Assembly: GCA_015272395.1 (NCBI GenBank)
Contig: JACYLQ010000035.1
Coordinates: forward strand, 1-64,000
DNA length: 64,000 bases
Origin: Calothrix sp. C42_A2020_038
GTDB taxonomy: Bacteria > Cyanobacteriota > Cyanobacteriia > Cyanobacteriales > Nostocaceae
Direction of reading: 5' to 3'
In this document: one piece after another, positions 55,390 through 64,000 of the stretch
Position numbering within the stretch: the stretch's first letter is position 1
Layout: every line of letters begins with the position of its first letter
The notes under the pieces: model-generated
Seen by the model: the letters and a program-made list of their open reading frames with translations, nothing else
What the model was told of the DNA's origin: nothing
Databases searched by the model: none
Program-made: the position numbers and the translations under genes

Positions 55390-55821
55390 CTAATATCTGA
55401 GACTGGGTAAAAGCAGTAAGTCAATAGTTTCTCCCACTCCTAAACTTAAACCAGTTGATATGAGAATTAGCATAAATCTTTCAGACTTACTTAAGCCAGC
55501 CAAACGTAACTCCATATTAGCAAGCATTATGGTTGCGAACGGCATTAAAACTAAACTAAATATTATCGACCAACTGGCAATAAACGTTACAGATATACTT
55601 AAAAACAAAACTACTACTAATGTTCTTGACCCAATTTCAACTAAATTTTCTAACCAAGATGTAGTCTGCCATATAATTCCAAGCACAAAAACTGTAACGA
55701 CACTACCGACTAGCCAAACAATATGGTGAGCTGATAAGTACCAACCTAACCAAGTATAAGCTAGGCAAAGTAATATCAGCGACTTTACAGGAATTCGCGC
55801 AAAGGCATTAAATTTAATCAT
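55390..55821 (-). CDS. Small membrane protein, 143 aa
   Basis: ATG at 55821. Four hydrophobic segments: LILLCLAYTWLGWYLSA, VWLVGSVVTVFVLGIIW, TLVVVLFLSISVTFIA and SIIFSLVLMPFATIM, then a short helix with MLILISTGLSLGVGE. No recognised domain. Possibly a small permease component or an orphan membrane protein. Convergent with the secreted protein gene, with the terminator between. Confidence 0.7.
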   Translation of the reverse strand: MIKFNAFARIPVKSLILLCLAYTWLGWYLSAHHIVWLVGSVVTVFVLGIIWQTTSWLENLVEIGSRTLVVVLFLSISVTFIASWSIIFSLVLMPFATIMLANMELRLAGLSKSERFMLILISTGLSLGVGETIDLLLLPSLRY

Positions 55822-56130
55822 AAATAATCCGGTTTCGCGAAGTGGCCTTCTCTACATTTATCCCATCAACATGCAATTTGCCATATCTTCTTTCTATAGA
55901 TAGAAAAATTAGTTTTTTTTTCATACTATTTTTATACTAATAGTTAGAGTGTCTAAATCTTTCGCAAATCTTATTCTTAGTAATAGAGTAGCTAGGATTT
56001 TTTGTACAGACTAACTTCCAGAATAAACATACCACATAATAGCCTGAAACTACTTCTCTCGCTAGACGTATCTTACACAAACTAAAAATTATGATAGTTC
56101 TTAGGTAGCTATTACCTTGAGGAGAATTTT
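55822..56130. other. Divergent intergenic region
   Basis: 309 bp between the membrane protein gene and the gene at 56131. A GAGGAGAATTTT Shine-Dalgarno region precedes 56131. No other feature is supported. Confidence 0.5.
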
Positions 56131-56541
56131 ATGCCTTTAAACGAAAGCTTGAGAAATCCAATCAGAGATGTAAACACGACTTATTTAGATAAAACTGAAG
56201 ATATCAATACAACTTTAGACGCAACCCTATACACTCAGGGCGATCTTAATCAAAAAGAGTTTAAGCCTTCTACATTTGGTGATAGCGTTACATTACTTAT
56301 ACCAATATTATTTATCTTAACAACTATAGGGGTTGTACTTTACAAATTGAAACAAGTTAAGCCGATTAGTTATCCTTGTAAAACTTGCAAATATTACAAT
56401 AGTAATAATTATATCAGATGTGCAGTCAACCCTACAGAAGTAATGACAGAAAAAGCTAACGATTGCCGTGACTATAGCTGCGAGGATAAAAAAATGTCTT
56501 GGTTTTCTTGGAAAGGATTTAAAAAATGGGATAGGGACTAG
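56131..56541 (+). CDS. Single-pass membrane protein with a cysteine-rich tail, 136 aa
   Basis: ATG at 56131 with a good Shine-Dalgarno (GAGGAG). Residues about 50-72 form one membrane segment (VTLLIPILFILTTIGVVLY). The tail has CKTCKYYNSNNYIRCAVNP and further Cys at NDCRDYSCED: five or six cysteines in a pattern suited to metal binding or disulfides. Family not recognised. The stop lies 15 bp from the convergent amylase gene. Confidence 0.7.
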   Translation: MPLNESLRNPIRDVNTTYLDKTEDINTTLDATLYTQGDLNQKEFKPSTFGDSVTLLIPILFILTTIGVVLYKLKQVKPISYPCKTCKYYNSNNYIRCAVNPTEVMTEKANDCRDYSCEDKKMSWFSWKGFKKWDRD

Positions 56542-56556
56542 CCCTAATCCCATTCC

Positions 56557-58020
56557 CTACTTCAAGATGCACCCACTGCGAGCAGCAAGACTAAGGGTCA
56601 GTTGTTTGGCTTCGTCTTCATCTTCATTGTTCCATTCAATTTCGGCGCCACCAAATATTACTTTTTCTGATAAAGAACCTAATTTGCTAATGTCCACATT
56701 TGCTTTAGCTGGAACAGTACCAGCATTAACTCCAATTATTAACGTTTCATCTCCTAGCGAGCGCGTAAATATATACAATTGACCTTGTGCGTATAAAACT
56801 TGATAGTCTCCGACTCGCAAGCACGGGTATTGATGACGAAGCGTAATCAAGCGACGATGTGTATCAAGTATTTGTTGATTCCAAGCTTGCTCTACCGGAA
56901 AACCTCGGCGAGAATCTGGGTCTAACGCTCCTGGTAAACCAACTTCATCACCGTAGTACACACTTGGGGCGCCAGGAAATGTCATCAAAAGTAATGTGGA
57001 TAATTCGATACTTGATATATCTCCACCTGCGATTGTCATTAACCGTGCGGTATCATGGCTGGCAAGCAAATTCAACTGCGTTAATTGGATTTCCCAAGGG
57101 TAGAGTTGAAGTAATTTCTGAATTTTTTGGGCATATTCAGCAGCAAATAAAGGCGGATAAGGTTGGTAGTCACGACTTTGTACTTGGTCAAGAACTACCC
57201 TATCTCCCGCAGTAAACGCAATAGTCGGCCCAGCAAACAAATAATTCATTACTCCGTCAAATTGCTTTCCATCTAACCACTGCCGTGAGTCACCCCAAAC
57301 TTCACCGACAATATAAGCATCGGGGTTAATTGCTTTGACACGCTCTCGAAATTCTTCCCAAAACCCTGGTGTTTTAATTTCAAATGGCACATCTAGGCGC
57401 CAGCCATCAATACCAAATTTAATCCAATATTCGGCGATTTCCATAATGTACTCCCGCACTTCGGGGTTATCATGGTTAAACTCAGGTAACGCACGGTTTC
57501 CAGCCCAACTTCCGTAGTTAGCTGGTGCATCCCCTGTATATGGCGCCAAAGGCCAACCTTCAATCTTAAACCAGTTTACCCAAGGCGAATAAGGGCCATT
57601 TTCCAAAACGTCGTGGAAAAAGAAAAAACCACGGCTCGAATGATTAAATACCCCATCCAAGACAATTTTGATATCACGGGTGTGAGCAGCATCAAGCAAT
57701 TCTTTGAATGCTTCATTACCACCCAACATCGGGTCTACCTGATAATAATCGTGGGTGTGATAACGGTGATTGCTGGCAGACTGGAAAATTGGTGTAAAGT
57801 AAATTGCATTAATTCCTAAAGACTCAATGTAGTCTAATTGTTCCATGACCCCCCATAAATCACCCCCTTTGTAACCTTGGAGTGTAGGCATTGCCTCCCA
57901 GTCTTCCCAGCGCGCTTCATGCAAGAGTCGCTTCCGCTTTTGTTTACTCCGAGCAAAGCGGTCAGGAAAAATTTGGTAGAAAACGGCGTGTTTTACCCAG
58001 TCTGGTGTTTGAATTTGCAT
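56557..58020 (-). CDS. GH13 alpha-amylase family enzyme
   Basis: 487 aa, ATG at 58020. The barrel motifs are intact: DGVFNHSSRG, DGWRLDVPFEI (catalytic Asp nucleophile), YIVGEVWGDS (acid/base Glu) and LLASHDTARLM (third Asp). The absence of a signal peptide and the early HAVFYQIFPDRFARS suggest a cytoplasmic neopullulanase/cyclomaltodextrinase-like or maltodextrin-degrading enzyme, probably acting on glycogen-derived oligosaccharides. Its neighbours give no further clue. Confidence 0.92.
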   Translation of the reverse strand: MQIQTPDWVKHAVFYQIFPDRFARSKQKRKRLLHEARWEDWEAMPTLQGYKGGDLWGVMEQLDYIESLGINAIYFTPIFQSASNHRYHTHDYYQVDPMLGGNEAFKELLDAAHTRDIKIVLDGVFNHSSRGFFFFHDVLENGPYSPWVNWFKIEGWPLAPYTGDAPANYGSWAGNRALPEFNHDNPEVREYIMEIAEYWIKFGIDGWRLDVPFEIKTPGFWEEFRERVKAINPDAYIVGEVWGDSRQWLDGKQFDGVMNYLFAGPTIAFTAGDRVVLDQVQSRDYQPYPPLFAAEYAQKIQKLLQLYPWEIQLTQLNLLASHDTARLMTIAGGDISSIELSTLLLMTFPGAPSVYYGDEVGLPGALDPDSRRGFPVEQAWNQQILDTHRRLITLRHQYPCLRVGDYQVLYAQGQLYIFTRSLGDETLIIGVNAGTVPAKANVDISKLGSLSEKVIFGGAEIEWNNEDEDEAKQLTLSLAARSGCILK

Positions 58021-58434
58021 ACATTTCTTAACATTACTCTAAAGTAATAGTTACAAATACACATGACTGTATGGTTCTCACTTCTGGTAGAAATAATCTG
58101 ATTTGAACAGAAAAAGCTCTGTTTCACCCAAAAAACAAGAAATTCAATAAAACTTAAATAAAATTCAAATCATATTGAAAAGTGATTCACCAAAAACAAT
58201 CTCTTTGCGACTTCATTCGCTAGAATTAACTTCCCGACAAAATATTGCCTTGGACAGTAGATTCTTAGGTAAATACTTTAATGCCAATCTATTACTCAAT
58301 CTTACGATTTATTTTGTATCATAAAGTACAAAATAAAATATTTTTACTGAAAAGCTAAATAGATAATATTTATCTAATCAAAAAGTTGCTTTATATACAT
58401 TAACGTAGGTAGGCAAGAGCGCGCATGAGTTTGT
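58021..58434. other. Divergent intergenic region (amylase / WD40)
   Basis: 414 bp, AT-rich, containing both promoters. No boxes, repeats or gene fragments could be assigned. Confidence 0.5.
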
Positions 58435-60171
58435 ATGCACATGGACTGGACTAGCTTGCTCAAATCACAACAAGTAGATTTTCTGCAACGAGTGAAAAAA
58501 CCTAAGACTTATGATGTTTCTTTATTAGAAAGTTCTGTCAAAGGTTGTCACAGTGAGATTATGGCGTTTAAAGGAGAAGCATTATCCAAGCTTCTCCAAA
58601 GAGCGCGTCATCAAGCTGAACTGTTAGCGAAAAACCCACCCCCTGAACCTCCGGAATATCCGGAACCCCCGGACTGGACGATACCTTTTCCCAGGCATTT
58701 TCAGCAGCAAGCAGAAGATTACTTGTTACGCGAACAAATTGTCGAACGGGTAATGCAAGAACGCTTGGGTAAGTTGGTCAAGAAAGTGCCGCATGATGTC
58801 TTGGCCGGCATTGTTTTGGATGATGAAGGTAACTTAAAGGGTGAAAGTAAGTTTTCTTACGCACTTACGGATAATCCGAAATTCAGTATCCAAATTAATG
58901 TAGCAGATGGTGAAAGTTTTAATGGAATTAAGAAAGACAAGATCAAGTGGACTGTTACCCAAGATGACTTAAGAAGTCACGAATTGTTAATTTTTCTATG
59001 TTTACTTTATCCAATTAATAGTAAAAATGGATACGAAAAACAAGTAGTAATTGCAGGGTTTTTACCTACAGGATTTATCGAATCAAGTGACCCTAAAATA
59101 ACTATCATTCCAAGTAAACTACTATACTCAGGAGGTTTAAATTGGTATTTGGACTCACTGACTATGAAGGAGGATGAGTTAGATTTTGAAGAAATAACGT
59201 TGGTTGAGACGATTCAAATCGTATCAGATGATTCGCTTCGAGATGTGGCTGGTAATTGGGAGTACTGGCAGACTTTACGCGGTCATACAAGAGGTATAAA
59301 TTGTTTGGCATTTACCCCTGGTAATAATTTAACTCCACCCTTACTTGCTAGCGCTAGTCGGGGTGAGACAAAACTCTGGGATTTGAATAAAGGGGAGTTA
59401 ATCTGTACACTTTCTGAGTATCCTTGGAGTAAATCTGGATTAGTTGATGAAGTTAACTCGTTGGCATTTAGTCCGGATGGGCAAATCTTAGTTAGTGGTG
59501 GCGCCGACTCTACGGTCAAAATATGGCATGTTGGCGCCAGGGATTTAATAGACATTTTGCACAAGCATAACGGGATGGTACGTTGTGTTGCTTGTAGTCC
59601 TGACAGTCAAATCGTATTTACAGGTGGTGATGACCGAAGAATTTTATATTGGGACTTGATGTCACGACAAGTTAATAATGTGCTTTCTCTTGATGATACG
59701 GCAGCTCATGCATTAGCATTGAGCCAAGACGGAAAGATTCTTGTTACAGGTAGTTACCGCAAAATCAAAATTTGGTATCTTGATGGTGAGCAAACTCAAC
59801 TCAAATATTCGTTAAGCGCGCATTCACATATTGTTAGTTGTTTGTGTTTGAGTCACGACGGCAAAATACTAGTTAGCGGTAGTCGTGATCAAAGCATCAA
59901 AATATGGAACTTACAAACAGGTGAATTGTTGCATGTATTGAAAAGTCATAGTGATGCAGTATGTGCTATTGCCCTTAGTCCTAATGCTGAAATAATTGCC
60001 AGTGGTAGTGTAGACAAAACTATTAAACTATGGCACATCGAAAGTGGTGAGTTATTAGGAACCTTTATTGGTCATACTAATACCGTCACTGGATTAACAT
60101 TTACTGCATCTGGAGAAATGCTTGTAAGCGCCAGCTTAGATAAAACTATTAAAATTTGGCAGCGTTCGTAA
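58435..60171 (+). CDS. WD40-repeat protein with a novel N-terminal domain
   Basis: 578 aa from the ATG at 58435 (an ATG two codons later is possible). Residues about 280-576 are seven WD40 repeats (for example GHTNTVTGLTFTASGEMLVS-ASLDKTIKIW), enough for one beta-propeller. The first 270 residues are unusual: a helical start, a proline-rich PPPEPPEYPEPPDW linker (about 67-80), then a mixed domain. No kinase or effector domain is recognised. Probably a scaffold in signalling or stress responses. A bidirectional hairpin follows the stop. Confidence 0.85.
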   Translation: MHMDWTSLLKSQQVDFLQRVKKPKTYDVSLLESSVKGCHSEIMAFKGEALSKLLQRARHQAELLAKNPPPEPPEYPEPPDWTIPFPRHFQQQAEDYLLREQIVERVMQERLGKLVKKVPHDVLAGIVLDDEGNLKGESKFSYALTDNPKFSIQINVADGESFNGIKKDKIKWTVTQDDLRSHELLIFLCLLYPINSKNGYEKQVVIAGFLPTGFIESSDPKITIIPSKLLYSGGLNWYLDSLTMKEDELDFEEITLVETIQIVSDDSLRDVAGNWEYWQTLRGHTRGINCLAFTPGNNLTPPLLASASRGETKLWDLNKGELICTLSEYPWSKSGLVDEVNSLAFSPDGQILVSGGADSTVKIWHVGARDLIDILHKHNGMVRCVACSPDSQIVFTGGDDRRILYWDLMSRQVNNVLSLDDTAAHALALSQDGKILVTGSYRKIKIWYLDGEQTQLKYSLSAHSHIVSCLCLSHDGKILVSGSRDQSIKIWNLQTGELLHVLKSHSDAVCAIALSPNAEIIASGSVDKTIKLWHIESGELLGTFIGHTNTVTGLTFTASGEMLVSASLDKTIKIWQRS

Positions 60172-60178
60172 CCGACCG

Positions 60179-60206
60179 ATTCTCGACTTCTTAAAAAGTC
60201 GGGAAT
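60179..60206. terminator. Bidirectional terminator hairpin
   Basis: ATTCTCGACTT and AAGTCGGGAAT pair over 11 bp (one G-T) between the convergent WD40 and histidine kinase genes. The sequence is nearly that of the terminator at 42822-42849. Confidence 0.75.
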
Positions 60207-60213
60207 TGAAATT

Positions 60214-63039
60214 TTATGTATTGTTAATTTCGTTCTGAAGAATTTCTTCGATAATTTCGGTTTTAAATTGTTTCGCAAGTTGAATAATTTTTTCAATAAA
60301 TGGCTGATAATCTTGACTCTTTTGAACAATTTTTCCAGCTGCTTCTATGAGTTTTTTCAATCTGCCTTCTTGAGCAATTTTTAAAAGTATTTCCAAATCT
60401 TCTTTTGGTGGCGCCACTAATTTGTCTGTTGATTCAGTTGTAGGTATTGAAGATAACGTATCAACTTGTTCATATTTCCAAATAATATTAAGATAACTTT
60501 TAAGTAAATTATATAATTCCGGCGCGTGAACTGGTTTAGCTAAAAAACCATCGCCTCCAGCTTCCAAACTCATCCTTTGGTCAAGTTGCGCTACGGATGC
60601 CGAAGATACAATCACTTTCAAATTTTGTAAATCTTCAGTTTGGCGCAATTTTCTAAGCATATCAAAACCATCCATTACTGGCATTGACAAATCCGTAATT
60701 ACTAAGTCTGGTTGGTATTGTCGCATTTTCTCTAATCCATCTTGACCATTCTCAGCTTCTATAACTTCAAAGCCAAGCGGTTGCAATAAATTCACTATGA
60801 CCGCGCGGTTTTCCCAACGGTCATCGACTATCAATATTTGACGTTTTTCTCCTTCGTAACCAATAATATTTCCAGCAGCAACAGTCGAAAGCTCAACCCA
60901 GTCAGAAACAATTGGTATCTCGATGTCAAAGAAAAAATTACTACCGACACTAAGTTGACTTTCAACTTGAATTTGTCCACCCATCAACTCGACAATCTGC
61001 TGACTAATCGCCAAACCCAATCCAGTTCCTTCTGATTTACGTTTTTGTTCACCAACCTGTTCAAATGCTTTAAATAATTTGTTAATATCTTCAGATTTAA
61101 TCCCAACCCCTGTATCTTCAATTTGAAAGCGAACTTTACAAGCTGTTAACACCTGACTATTTGGAATACATTCAACTTTAAAGCGAACACTACCTGAATC
61201 AGTAAATTTGATTGCATTGCCTAAAAGATTGATTAAAACTTGACGTAGGCGCTTTTCATCAACTGCTACACATTGTGGTAAATTTGTATCATAAAAATAG
61301 TGAAAATCAAGACCTTTTTCGTCAGAACGAATACGGCAAATTTCAACAACTCCCTGTAGAAATGAAGGAAAATGTAACGCTTTGGGCGAAAGTTCAAGTT
61401 TACGAGCTTCGATTTTTGAAAGGTCAAGAATGTCATTGATTAAAGTCAGCAAATGCGACCCGCATTGATGAATAATATCTACACCATGTTTTTCTTTTTC
61501 TGGTAATGCTTTTGAACGTCCTAAAATTTGGGCGTAACCAAGAATACCGTTGAGAGGAGTACGAAGTTCATGACTCATATTTGCCAAAAAGTCGCTTTTA
61601 GCTTGGTTCGCGCTATCAGCTAAGATTTTAGCTTCTTTAAGCTCCATAGTACGTTCTTCAACACGTTGTTCTAGTTCTTCAAAAGAAGCTTGTAACTGTG
61701 CTGTCATTGTTTGGAACGATTGCTGTAAGATATCAAGTTCATCACCTTGAGCTATTGAAATTGACTGGTGTTGCAAGTCGATTTCAGTATGAGATTCTTG
61801 ATCAAGGGACTTCCAATTAAATAAATACCCAAAATATCTTGTGGGATGGGCATCCTCACCCGTGAGATTTTCAGGGCAGGCAGGATGCCCACCCAACATT
61901 CTGGTAGAATTAACGTCTTGGAAGTTCCTAAGTCGCTGTGTACGTTGATTATCTGATACGGCAAGTTTATTACACTCGTTAAGGATTGGCTTTAAACGTT
62001 GATTGAGTCGCCGGACAAATAAAGTTACTACTAATGCTAGTACAATACCAGCACCTAATGCACCTCCAATAGTAATTGACAACACTGGAGTCAATACTAC
62101 AGAACTAGGAACAGATGCTAACATTAGCCAATCTGTTCCCTTGATACGGCGATAAGCCCAGTACATACCTCCAGATTGCAACATTCCAGCTTCTTTGTTA
62201 TCAACTTGCTGCCAGATAGTTTTTAATTCGGGAATGTCCTTATAAGTTGCTAATTCCTTTGCTTTTTGTGGATTTGGTGGGTAAGCTAGTATGTTGCCTT
62301 TTTTACTGAGAATAGTAAAATAGCCACCTCCCCAAGTTACAGGTGCTTTAATACTTTCAGTTAGTGCTGTAACGTTGACATCTGGTCCAAAGTAAGAAAT
62401 TAAATTATTTTTGTCATCATAAACCCCTAATGCATAAGTAGTAATTGTGATACCGCTCCATTGATAAGGTTCCAACCAAATGGGACGTTTTGCCTCGATT
62501 GGCAATTTATAATAATCTTGCTGCGTGTAATCTTCCAAGGAAGCTACATCCACATAACGAATACCTTTGAACGGAGATGGTAAAGCTTCACCGATTTGAT
62601 TAGGAGTATTTGTATCAATAAAAAAGTAAGGTAAATATAATTTGCGCGTAGGTATAAGTTGATATGGCGCTTGAGCAATACCAATTCCTGTAGTTAATGG
62701 TGAACGAAAAAGAAAACTTTCTAGTGACAACTGTCGGTAAGCTTCTGTTTCTTTGATACCCAAACGATGCATAGTTCTGACCGCTGCTGCCAAACTCATC
62801 GCAGATTGTTCAGCTTTCGCAAGCTCGACTTCGACTGTTTTTACTTGAGTGCTTAAATTACCTTGAATCTCATCTTTCGCGCGTTTTTCTAGTGTTTGAT
62901 AGAAAAAATAAGATATGCTGCCCAAGCCAACTAAAGCACCACTCAGGACATAGAAGAATAATCTAGAACCAATGGATTTACGTATAGGATTAATTAATGG
63001 TAATCTTTTTAAAGATGCTTTGGTGTTAATTATAGTCAT
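60214..63039 (-). CDS. Hybrid sensor histidine kinase/response regulator
   Basis: 941 aa, ATG at 63039. One membrane segment (26-48), a large periplasmic Cache-type sensor region (about 55-310), a second membrane segment (312-340), a coiled-coil region, HisKA with the phospho-acceptor His490 in SHELRTPLNGILGY, HATPase_c (ending GTGLGLAISQQIVELMGG), and a receiver domain whose phosphorylated Asp783 lies in VITDLSMPVMDGF. Residues about 380-400 (MLGGHPACPENLTGEDAHP) are translated dispersed repeat inserted in frame. It likely senses an extracytoplasmic small molecule and phosphorylates its own receiver and perhaps a partner. Another histidine kinase lies 89 bp upstream on the same strand. Confidence 0.93.
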   Translation of the reverse strand: MTIINTKASLKRLPLINPIRKSIGSRLFFYVLSGALVGLGSISYFFYQTLEKRAKDEIQGNLSTQVKTVEVELAKAEQSAMSLAAAVRTMHRLGIKETEAYRQLSLESFLFRSPLTTGIGIAQAPYQLIPTRKLYLPYFFIDTNTPNQIGEALPSPFKGIRYVDVASLEDYTQQDYYKLPIEAKRPIWLEPYQWSGITITTYALGVYDDKNNLISYFGPDVNVTALTESIKAPVTWGGGYFTILSKKGNILAYPPNPQKAKELATYKDIPELKTIWQQVDNKEAGMLQSGGMYWAYRRIKGTDWLMLASVPSSVVLTPVLSITIGGALGAGIVLALVVTLFVRRLNQRLKPILNECNKLAVSDNQRTQRLRNFQDVNSTRMLGGHPACPENLTGEDAHPTRYFGYLFNWKSLDQESHTEIDLQHQSISIAQGDELDILQQSFQTMTAQLQASFEELEQRVEERTMELKEAKILADSANQAKSDFLANMSHELRTPLNGILGYAQILGRSKALPEKEKHGVDIIHQCGSHLLTLINDILDLSKIEARKLELSPKALHFPSFLQGVVEICRIRSDEKGLDFHYFYDTNLPQCVAVDEKRLRQVLINLLGNAIKFTDSGSVRFKVECIPNSQVLTACKVRFQIEDTGVGIKSEDINKLFKAFEQVGEQKRKSEGTGLGLAISQQIVELMGGQIQVESQLSVGSNFFFDIEIPIVSDWVELSTVAAGNIIGYEGEKRQILIVDDRWENRAVIVNLLQPLGFEVIEAENGQDGLEKMRQYQPDLVITDLSMPVMDGFDMLRKLRQTEDLQNLKVIVSSASVAQLDQRMSLEAGGDGFLAKPVHAPELYNLLKSYLNIIWKYEQVDTLSSIPTTESTDKLVAPPKEDLEILLKIAQEGRLKKLIEAAGKIVQKSQDYQPFIEKIIQLAKQFKTEIIEEILQNEINNT
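61840..61902. repeat. Dispersed TGGGCATCC repeat inserted in frame in the kinase gene
   Basis: The plus strand begins GTGGGATGGGCATCC and ends with GGATGCCCACCC, forming a hairpin. Read on the minus strand it encodes GGHPACPENLTGEDAHPT in the kinase frame, between the second membrane segment and the HisKA coil. Relatives are at 31540-31573 and 42680-42713. Confidence 0.8.
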
Positions 63040-63128
63040 AACAGTTCGACTAAGATTATGTCTTTGCTTTTAGTTTGCCCACAAAAGCTAAAAACATAAC
63101 ATCATACATAACATCATATTTGTTCAAA

Positions 63129-64000
63129 CTAATTAATCGGAATTTCAATAATGAACTCTGTTCCTTGTCCAAATTCAGAGTTGACTGTAATATTACCACA
63201 ATGTTTTTCCATCACAATTTGTCTTACAATTGCTAAACCCAATCCTGTTCCTTTACCAACTTGTTTAGTAGTGTATAAATAATTAAACATTTTATCTTTA
63301 ACTTCTGATATCATACCAATACCATTATCTTTAAAATAAATTAAAACTGATTTACTGTCTGCTGATAATTCTGTTTTGATATAAATCAAGTTGGAATTAA
63401 CTTCAATCTCTTGAAAAGTTAATCCGACATTACGTTCTTCTAGGGCATCGATAGCATTAGCTAATATATTCATAAATACTTGATTCATTTGCCCAGCATA
63501 ACAATTAATTTTAGGTATTTGACCATACTCTTTTATCACTTTAATTTCTGGTCTAATGTCCGAAGCTTTGAGTCGATGTTTCAAAATTAAAAGAGTGCTA
63601 TCGATACCTGTATGAATATCAAAACAAACAGGCAACTTATCATCAGAGCGAGAAAATGTTCGTAAACTTGTACTAATATCTTTAATCCGGTGAATACCTG
63701 CTTGCATTGACTCAATTACTTTTGGTAAATCTTCGCGTAAATACTCAAGCTCAATTGCATCTATTTCATTTTGAATCTCTATAAATGCTTGAGGATAGTA
63801 ATGTTGGTAACAGTCAATAAGTTTTAATAAATCTTTAATATATACTTCTGCGTGGCTAATATTATTACTAATAAAGCTAACTGGATTATTAATTTCATGG
63901 GCAATCCCCGCAACAAGTTGTCCTAGTGCTGACATTTTTTCGCTTTGAATAAGTTGGAGTTGTGATGTTTGTAGTTCAAATGCTTTTTGTTTGACTTGAT
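63129..64000 (-). CDS. Histidine kinase, C-terminal part (5' end outside window)
   Basis: The frame runs past the internal ATG at 63935 to the window edge, giving at least 290 residues. A coiled coil (KAFELQTSQLQLIQSEKM) leads into the phospho-acceptor box ALGQLVAGIAHEINNPVSFI, and the ATP-binding domain has NILANAIDALEE and GKGTGLGLAIVRQIV. This HisKA/HATPase arrangement with the AGIAHEINNP box is common in cyanobacterial sensor kinases; N-terminal GAF or PAS sensors are expected outside the window. It probably functions with the hybrid kinase just downstream. Confidence 0.88.
   Translation of the reverse strand, partial: QVKQKAFELQTSQLQLIQSEKMSALGQLVAGIAHEINNPVSFISNNISHAEVYIKDLLKLIDCYQHYYPQAFIEIQNEIDAIELEYLREDLPKVIESMQAGIHRIKDISTSLRTFSRSDDKLPVCFDIHTGIDSTLLILKHRLKASDIRPEIKVIKEYGQIPKINCYAGQMNQVFMNILANAIDALEERNVGLTFQEIEVNSNLIYIKTELSADSKSVLIYFKDNGIGMISEVKDKMFNYLYTTKQVGKGTGLGLAIVRQIVMEKHCGNITVNSEFGQGTEFIIEIPIN

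Noticed and set aside
1-64000. tRNA, rRNA or CRISPR loci
   Set aside because: No T-arm-like GTTCGAATC blocks in a cloverleaf context, no rRNA signature and no regularly spaced 25-40 bp repeats were found by eye.

Overview
The window looks like chromosomal DNA from a filamentous cyanobacterium, probably Nostocales-type. Every recognisable protein has a cyanobacterial flavour: haemagglutination-domain adhesin, DUF820/Uma2 proteins, class III cyclase, WD40 protein, the 2-oxoglutarate decarboxylase bypass pair, and short dispersed palindromes typical of these genomes. The DNA is AT-rich and packed with the hexamer GGCGCC (about 80 copies counted by eye), while the classic cyanobacterial HIP1 octamer GCGATCGC occurs only once. 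No tRNA, rRNA, CRISPR array or transposase was seen.

Layout. (1) 1-4630 (minus): the 5' two thirds or more of a giant secreted adhesin, running off the left edge. (2) 4631-6141: a gene graveyard with repeats, two broken reading frames and one small unknown gene. (3) 6142-24831 (minus): a long polysaccharide biosynthesis cluster of GT4/GT2 glycosyltransferases, two methyltransferases, an asparagine-synthase-like amidotransferase, an O-antigen polymerase/ligase, the ABC export ATPase Wzt and GDP-mannose 4,6-dehydratase. A Wzc-like co-polymerase/tyrosine kinase lies divergently at 25367-27463 (plus). Two or three glycosyltransferase scraps lie between the genes. No Wzm permease, Wzx flippase or initiating phosphoglycosyl transferase is in view. 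(4) 27464-34104: mixed genes: a secreted small protein, an AAA ATPase with a truncated partner, a DCC-family protein, a ureohydrolase, two Uma2-family proteins and spermidine synthase. (5) 34282-36858 (plus): leuC and leuD of leucine biosynthesis with a dead UDP-glycosyltransferase between them. (6) 37108-42542 (minus): an RND efflux operon (TetR regulator, adaptor, pump). (7) 42869-46018 (minus): succinic semialdehyde dehydrogenase plus a ThDP enzyme of the 2-oxoglutarate decarboxylase type, the cyanobacterial bypass that closes the TCA cycle. (8) 46517-64000: signalling and housekeeping genes: an FHA-GAF-adenylyl cyclase, VanZ/LamG protein, GTPase RbgA/YlqF, a glyoxalase-fold protein, decayed fdhD and molybdopterin oxidoreductase ends, class I aldolase, small membrane or secreted proteins, a GH13 amylase, a WD40 protein and two histidine kinases, the last cut by the right edge.

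The main system is the exopolysaccharide cluster. GDP-mannose is modified by the dehydratase, sugars are added by about a dozen glycosyltransferases, and polymerisation/export would need the Wzy-like protein with Wzc or Wzt with a permease encoded elsewhere. No clearly new system is intact here. The most interesting items are the GGCGCC signal, the relic of a two-gene ATPase system at 28373-29591, in-frame insertions of dispersed repeats into two working genes, two newly noticed MITE-like elements, and many gene remnants.
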